Positions 6,120 to 7,660 of a stretch of DNA of 7,660 nucleotides are shown piece after piece; positions within the stretch are counted from its first letter, which is position 1; each line of letters starts with the position of its first letter. The stretch lies in the NCBI GenBank assembly GCA_017431185.1, contig JAFRLP010000248.1, positions 1 to 7,660 on the forward strand, in the 5' to 3' direction. Below the pieces are notes generated by a model that was not told the DNA's origin, did not search any database, and was given only the letters and a program-made list of their open reading frames with translations. Source of the stretch: Victivallales bacterium (GTDB lineage: Bacteria > Verrucomicrobiota > Lentisphaeria > Oligosphaerales > Oligosphaeraceae). The position numbers and the translations under genes are program-made.

Positions 6120-6377
6120 TTAATGACTTTGTGTTGCCGATAACACAAACCTATTGGCTTTTTCGGGCGGGGGGATAGCGTGCCCGTCGCTCTCGCTGAT
6201 ATCATCCCGCCACCCTTTCAGGGTTCGAGTTTTTGGGGGCGTCTGCGCCACGTCGGGCTTCGTGTCCTCAACCAATTCTCGGATGTTTTGCAAAAACGGC
6301 GTGAAATGCTGCTGGTGCATCACGTCAATGGCGTCATTCATCCGCAGATGTAGGTCGGAAAGGCAGAGAATCTTCAT
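6120..6377 (-). pseudogene. Metallophosphoesterase, 5' remnant
   Basis: The first residues, MKILCLSDLHLR, are the classic calcineurin-like phosphoesterase start, with the first metal ligands D8 and H10. The match seems to continue through TPFLQNIRELVEDTKPDV (about 26-43). At that point a functional enzyme continues with a hydrophobic strand and the GD motif, but here the frame turns into a proline/charged tail and stops after 85 residues. The GD, GNH and GH ligands are absent. An earlier in-frame ATG at 6434 would lie inside the upstream ORF, and the ATG at 6377 with a weak GGAAAA upstream matches the family start. I infer that a deletion or insertion removed about two thirds of the gene; a diverged small protein is less likely. 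Confidence 0.6.
6128..6149. promoter_or_regulatory. Operator-like inverted repeat 2 (TTTGTGTT...AACACAAA)
   Basis: Perfect eight-base arms TTTGTGTT (6128-6135) and AACACAAA (6142-6149) around six bases. The 11-mer ATAACACAAAC recurs at 6100-6110 and 6140-6150, exactly 40 bases apart, about four helical turns. Extra ACTTTGT half-sites occur at 6109 and 6126. The site overlaps the tail of the phosphoesterase remnant. Confidence 0.5.
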
Positions 6378-6411
6378 TTGTTTTCCGTTAGAAAGATGTT
6401 GAAATTCAATT

Positions 6412-6603
6412 TTATGAGGAAGCCTCGTTTTCATTGCCAGAGGACTCGTTTTCAGGAGGGCCCCACATTTCCTTGTAGAACATGATGTAATCAGTTATGG
6501 ATACAGGATATAGCGGATAATAGTACCGATATAGCCTCTTGAATAGTCGTAGCATTTTCTCATGACAGGCGAAATCCAATAGATGGTCTAGGCATTGCTC
6601 CAC
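6412..6603 (-). CDS. Small hypothetical protein or remnant (63 aa)
   Basis: Starts with GTG and contains CLDHLLDFACHEKMLRLFKR (about 4-23) and YYYPLYPVSITDYIMFYKEM (about 27-46), then an acidic Asn/Glu/Ser-rich tail. The aromatic, helix-rich core looks like real protein, and I have a vague memory of similar small hypothetical proteins near phosphoesterase genes in Bacteroidales, which I cannot verify. No good ribosome binding site precedes the GTG. The frame stays open upstream (including RCRRKELCTKQASLNE) as far as the TAG that ends the S-component-like gene, so the true N-terminus may be lost. It ends 34 bases before the phosphoesterase remnant. Function unknown. Confidence 0.5.
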   Translation of the reverse strand: MEQCLDHLLDFACHEKMLRLFKRLYRYYYPLYPVSITDYIMFYKEMWGPPENESSGNENEASS

Positions 6604-6660
6604 TTCGTTCAGACTGGCCTGTTTGGTACAAAGTTCCTTGCGACGGCATCTCGCAGCGGC

Positions 6661-7197
6661 CTAAACCTCCTCTTGAAAAGGCGCGACACCAAATTCCTCC
6701 TGCAACACGATGGCCATCGGAATGCCGAGCACAATCGGGAAGATCACTTCGTTCCCAAGCACAATACAGGCGAACAAAACGGCATTCACATCCGAATAGG
6801 CAAATGCGACTGCTGGAGTTATGATGAGGGCTTCCAGGAAGGCGGCGAGAACGATCACCACCGTATGGAAGAGCAGGTCTGGAATCGTCCTCAGTGCGAA
6901 CGGATGCCTGCCATAGCGCCTCCAGAGAAACCAGACTGCGCACGGGCCGAGGAAATTTGCCGCGAAGCCCGCTAGGGAAGACCAGCGCAGGGCATTGTCG
7001 AGGAGGTCGGAAACCAGATTTCCGCAGGCGTTGGCCAGGCAGCCGACGGGGCCGTAGAAGACGCCGTATATCGCGGCGAGCGCGCTGACCGGCCGCACAT
7101 TCGTGAAGCCGGGAATCAGGTTCATCGCCTTGAAGGGGATGGCAAAAAGCAGATAGACGGCCAGCAACAGGATGAAATTGCGCAACTGACGCTTCAT
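6661..7197 (-). CDS. Multi-pass membrane protein resembling an ECF-transporter S component (178 aa)
   Basis: Highly hydrophobic, with about five or six membrane segments, for example NFILLLAVYLLFAI (7-20), a segment around 38-60, LAGFAANFLGPCAVWFLW (about 75-92), a segment around 108-132 and IVLGNEVIFPIVLGIPMAIV (about 144-163). The stretch NVRPVSALAAIYGVFYGPVG followed by LANACGNLVSDLL resembles QueT-like and other ECF substrate-binding subunits, which bind a vitamin or precursor and work with a separate EcfA/EcfT module. No such module is in the window. The start overlaps the stop of the EamA-like gene as ATGA, with GGGAGG seven bases upstream, so the two membrane proteins are translationally coupled. 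The substrate cannot be named. It might instead be an uncharacterised membrane protein of similar shape. Confidence 0.6.
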   Translation of the reverse strand: MKRQLRNFILLLAVYLLFAIPFKAMNLIPGFTNVRPVSALAAIYGVFYGPVGCLANACGNLVSDLLDNALRWSSLAGFAANFLGPCAVWFLWRRYGRHPFALRTIPDLLFHTVVIVLAAFLEALIITPAVAFAYSDVNAVLFACIVLGNEVIFPIVLGIPMAIVLQEEFGVAPFQEEV

Positions 7198-7601
7198 TTT
7201 CCGGCCTCCCGCTGTACCCGCTTCCCTCGGATGTCAATGATTTCCGCCAGACTGCCGCAAAGGACCAGGACCGCCCCCAGCACGACTGTCGGCGTCAGAT
7301 GGACTGGCGTGATTACGCTGGCAGGCAGGATTAGTCCCCAGACCATGGAAAAGACAATCTCCAGCGAATAGACGACGGTTGCGTTCGTGGCGGTCACATG
7401 CTTCAAGGCGATGATGTTGAGGGACAGCGCGATGGCCTCGATGAAATAGGAGTAAATGGCCCACGAGGCGACCAGCGCCCGCGACAGGGGCAGCCCGAAA
7501 AACAGACGTGGGTCCTGCCAAAGCCAGCCGAACAGGGCGAACACTCCCGTGAAGAGTTCCAGAAGGATGGCGATGGCGAGAGGGTCGTGTCTTTTTGCCC
7601 A
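7194..7601 (-). CDS. EamA/DMT-family transporter, C-terminal half, 5' end disrupted
   Basis: The frame from 7601 reads WAKRHDPLAIAILLELF, then AIYSYFIEAIALSLNIIALK, ATNATVVYSLEIVFSMVWGL and LTPTVVLGAVLVLCGSLAEI. This is the second EamA repeat of drug/metabolite transporters, with the typical Ala/Thr-rich helix before SLE and a closing hydrophobic helix. A GTG at 7544 could serve as a start but would cut into the first helix. The same frame continues upstream with a plausible hydrophobic segment (WGVLLVVVA) after a TAA at 7602-7604, so the gene is either broken by a nonsense mutation or affected by sequence error near the contig end, where C-runs occur. Family members are about 290 residues with two EamA repeats. 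The substrate is unknown. Confidence 0.7.
   Translation of the reverse strand, partial: WAKRHDPLAIAILLELFTGVFALFGWLWQDPRLFFGLPLSRALVASWAIYSYFIEAIALSLNIIALKHVTATNATVVYSLEIVFSMVWGLILPASVITPVHLTPTVVLGAVLVLCGSLAEIIDIRGKRVQREAGK
7205..7210 (-). promoter_or_regulatory. Ribosome binding site of the S-component-like gene
   Basis: GGGAGG on the minus strand, seven bases before the ATG at 7197. It lies inside the last codons of the upstream transporter gene and confirms the ATGA-overlap start. Confidence 0.65.
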
Positions 7602-7660
7602 TTAGGCCACAACAACCAATAGTACCCCCCACACCAAGCACCCCCCCCCCAAAACGGCAA
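7602..7660 (-). pseudogene. In-frame upstream continuation of the EamA-like gene beyond a TAA
   Basis: Reading the transporter frame past the TAA (7602-7604) gives a hydrophobic helix-like run of Gly, Val, Leu and Trp, as expected just before the AKRHDPLA segment of an EamA protein. The stretch contains a C6 run (7625-7630) and a C10 run (7641-7650), both prone to length errors. I read it as the interrupted middle of the same gene rather than a separate feature. Confidence 0.35.

Noticed and set aside
6164..6191. Terminator from CGGGC...GCCCG near the phosphoesterase remnant
   Set aside because: The stem is short with a long loop, and on neither strand is it followed by a T-run.
6560..7237. 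225-codon minus-strand frame overlapping the S-component-like gene
   Set aside because: Arg/Pro/Gly-rich composition typical of a shifted frame of a GC-rich gene; the overlapping frame has membrane segments and a ribosome binding site.
7641..7650. Poly-C tract as a phase-variation switch of the transporter
   Set aside because: It lies in the last 20 bases of the contig together with other C-runs and a stop codon, so sequencing or assembly error is the simpler reading.
1..7660. CRISPR array, tRNA or rRNA genes
   Set aside because: No regularly spaced direct repeats, cloverleaf-like sequence or rRNA-like stretch was seen on either strand.

Overview
The window is a chromosomal or metagenome-contig fragment of mixed base composition. 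It has moderate GC in the helicase/methylase block, an AT-rich gap around 4200-4480, and visibly richer GC in the ATPase and the two membrane-protein genes. Every gene I can support lies on the minus strand, so the biological reading order is from high to low coordinates. The taxon cannot be fixed. The gene types (an AAA/DUF4143 ATPase, an excisionase-like HTH with an SNF2 helicase and an adenine methylase, and a MKILCLSDLHLR-type phosphoesterase remnant) suggest a gut or rumen anaerobe such as Bacteroidota, Lentisphaerota/Verrucomicrobiota or Fibrobacterota. Strong Shine-Dalgarno sites (AGGAGAGG, GGGAGG) and usable -35/-10 boxes argue mildly against a typical Bacteroidota. This assignment is inference only.

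Layout, in transcription order. (1) 7660-6661: the C-terminal half of an EamA/DMT-type transporter, interrupted by an in-frame stop close to the contig end, is coupled by an ATGA overlap to a small multi-pass membrane protein resembling ECF-transporter S components. (2) 6603-6120: a short degraded-looking stretch holding a 63-residue ORF and the first ~43 residues of a metallophosphoesterase followed by an unrelated tail. (3) 6150-4823: a promoter with a cluster of TTTGTG/CACAAA palindromes drives a complete 397-residue AAA_14-DUF4143 ATPase. (4) 4822-4192: about 630 bases without a convincing protein gene, carrying two terminators, a large imperfect hairpin and a perfect TATAAT box facing right. 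These could delimit a small plus-strand RNA. (5) 4191-1: a tightly overlapped operon of a 69-residue excisionase-type HTH protein, a 967-residue SNF2-family helicase, and the first 354 residues of a large site-specific DNA methyltransferase that runs off the left edge.

The operon at 4191-1 is the main point of interest. The HTH gene and the helicase share ATGA, and the helicase stop also overlaps a possible methylase start, so the three products are probably made together. An SNF2 helicase plus a large modification methylase is a hallmark of anti-phage restriction-like systems (DISARM class 1, BREX variants, helicase-methylase-ATPase sets, type III-like modification loci). No nuclease is visible. 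Any restriction or effector component must lie beyond position 1, so the exact system type cannot be named here. The divergent candidate RNA is the least explained element of the window.
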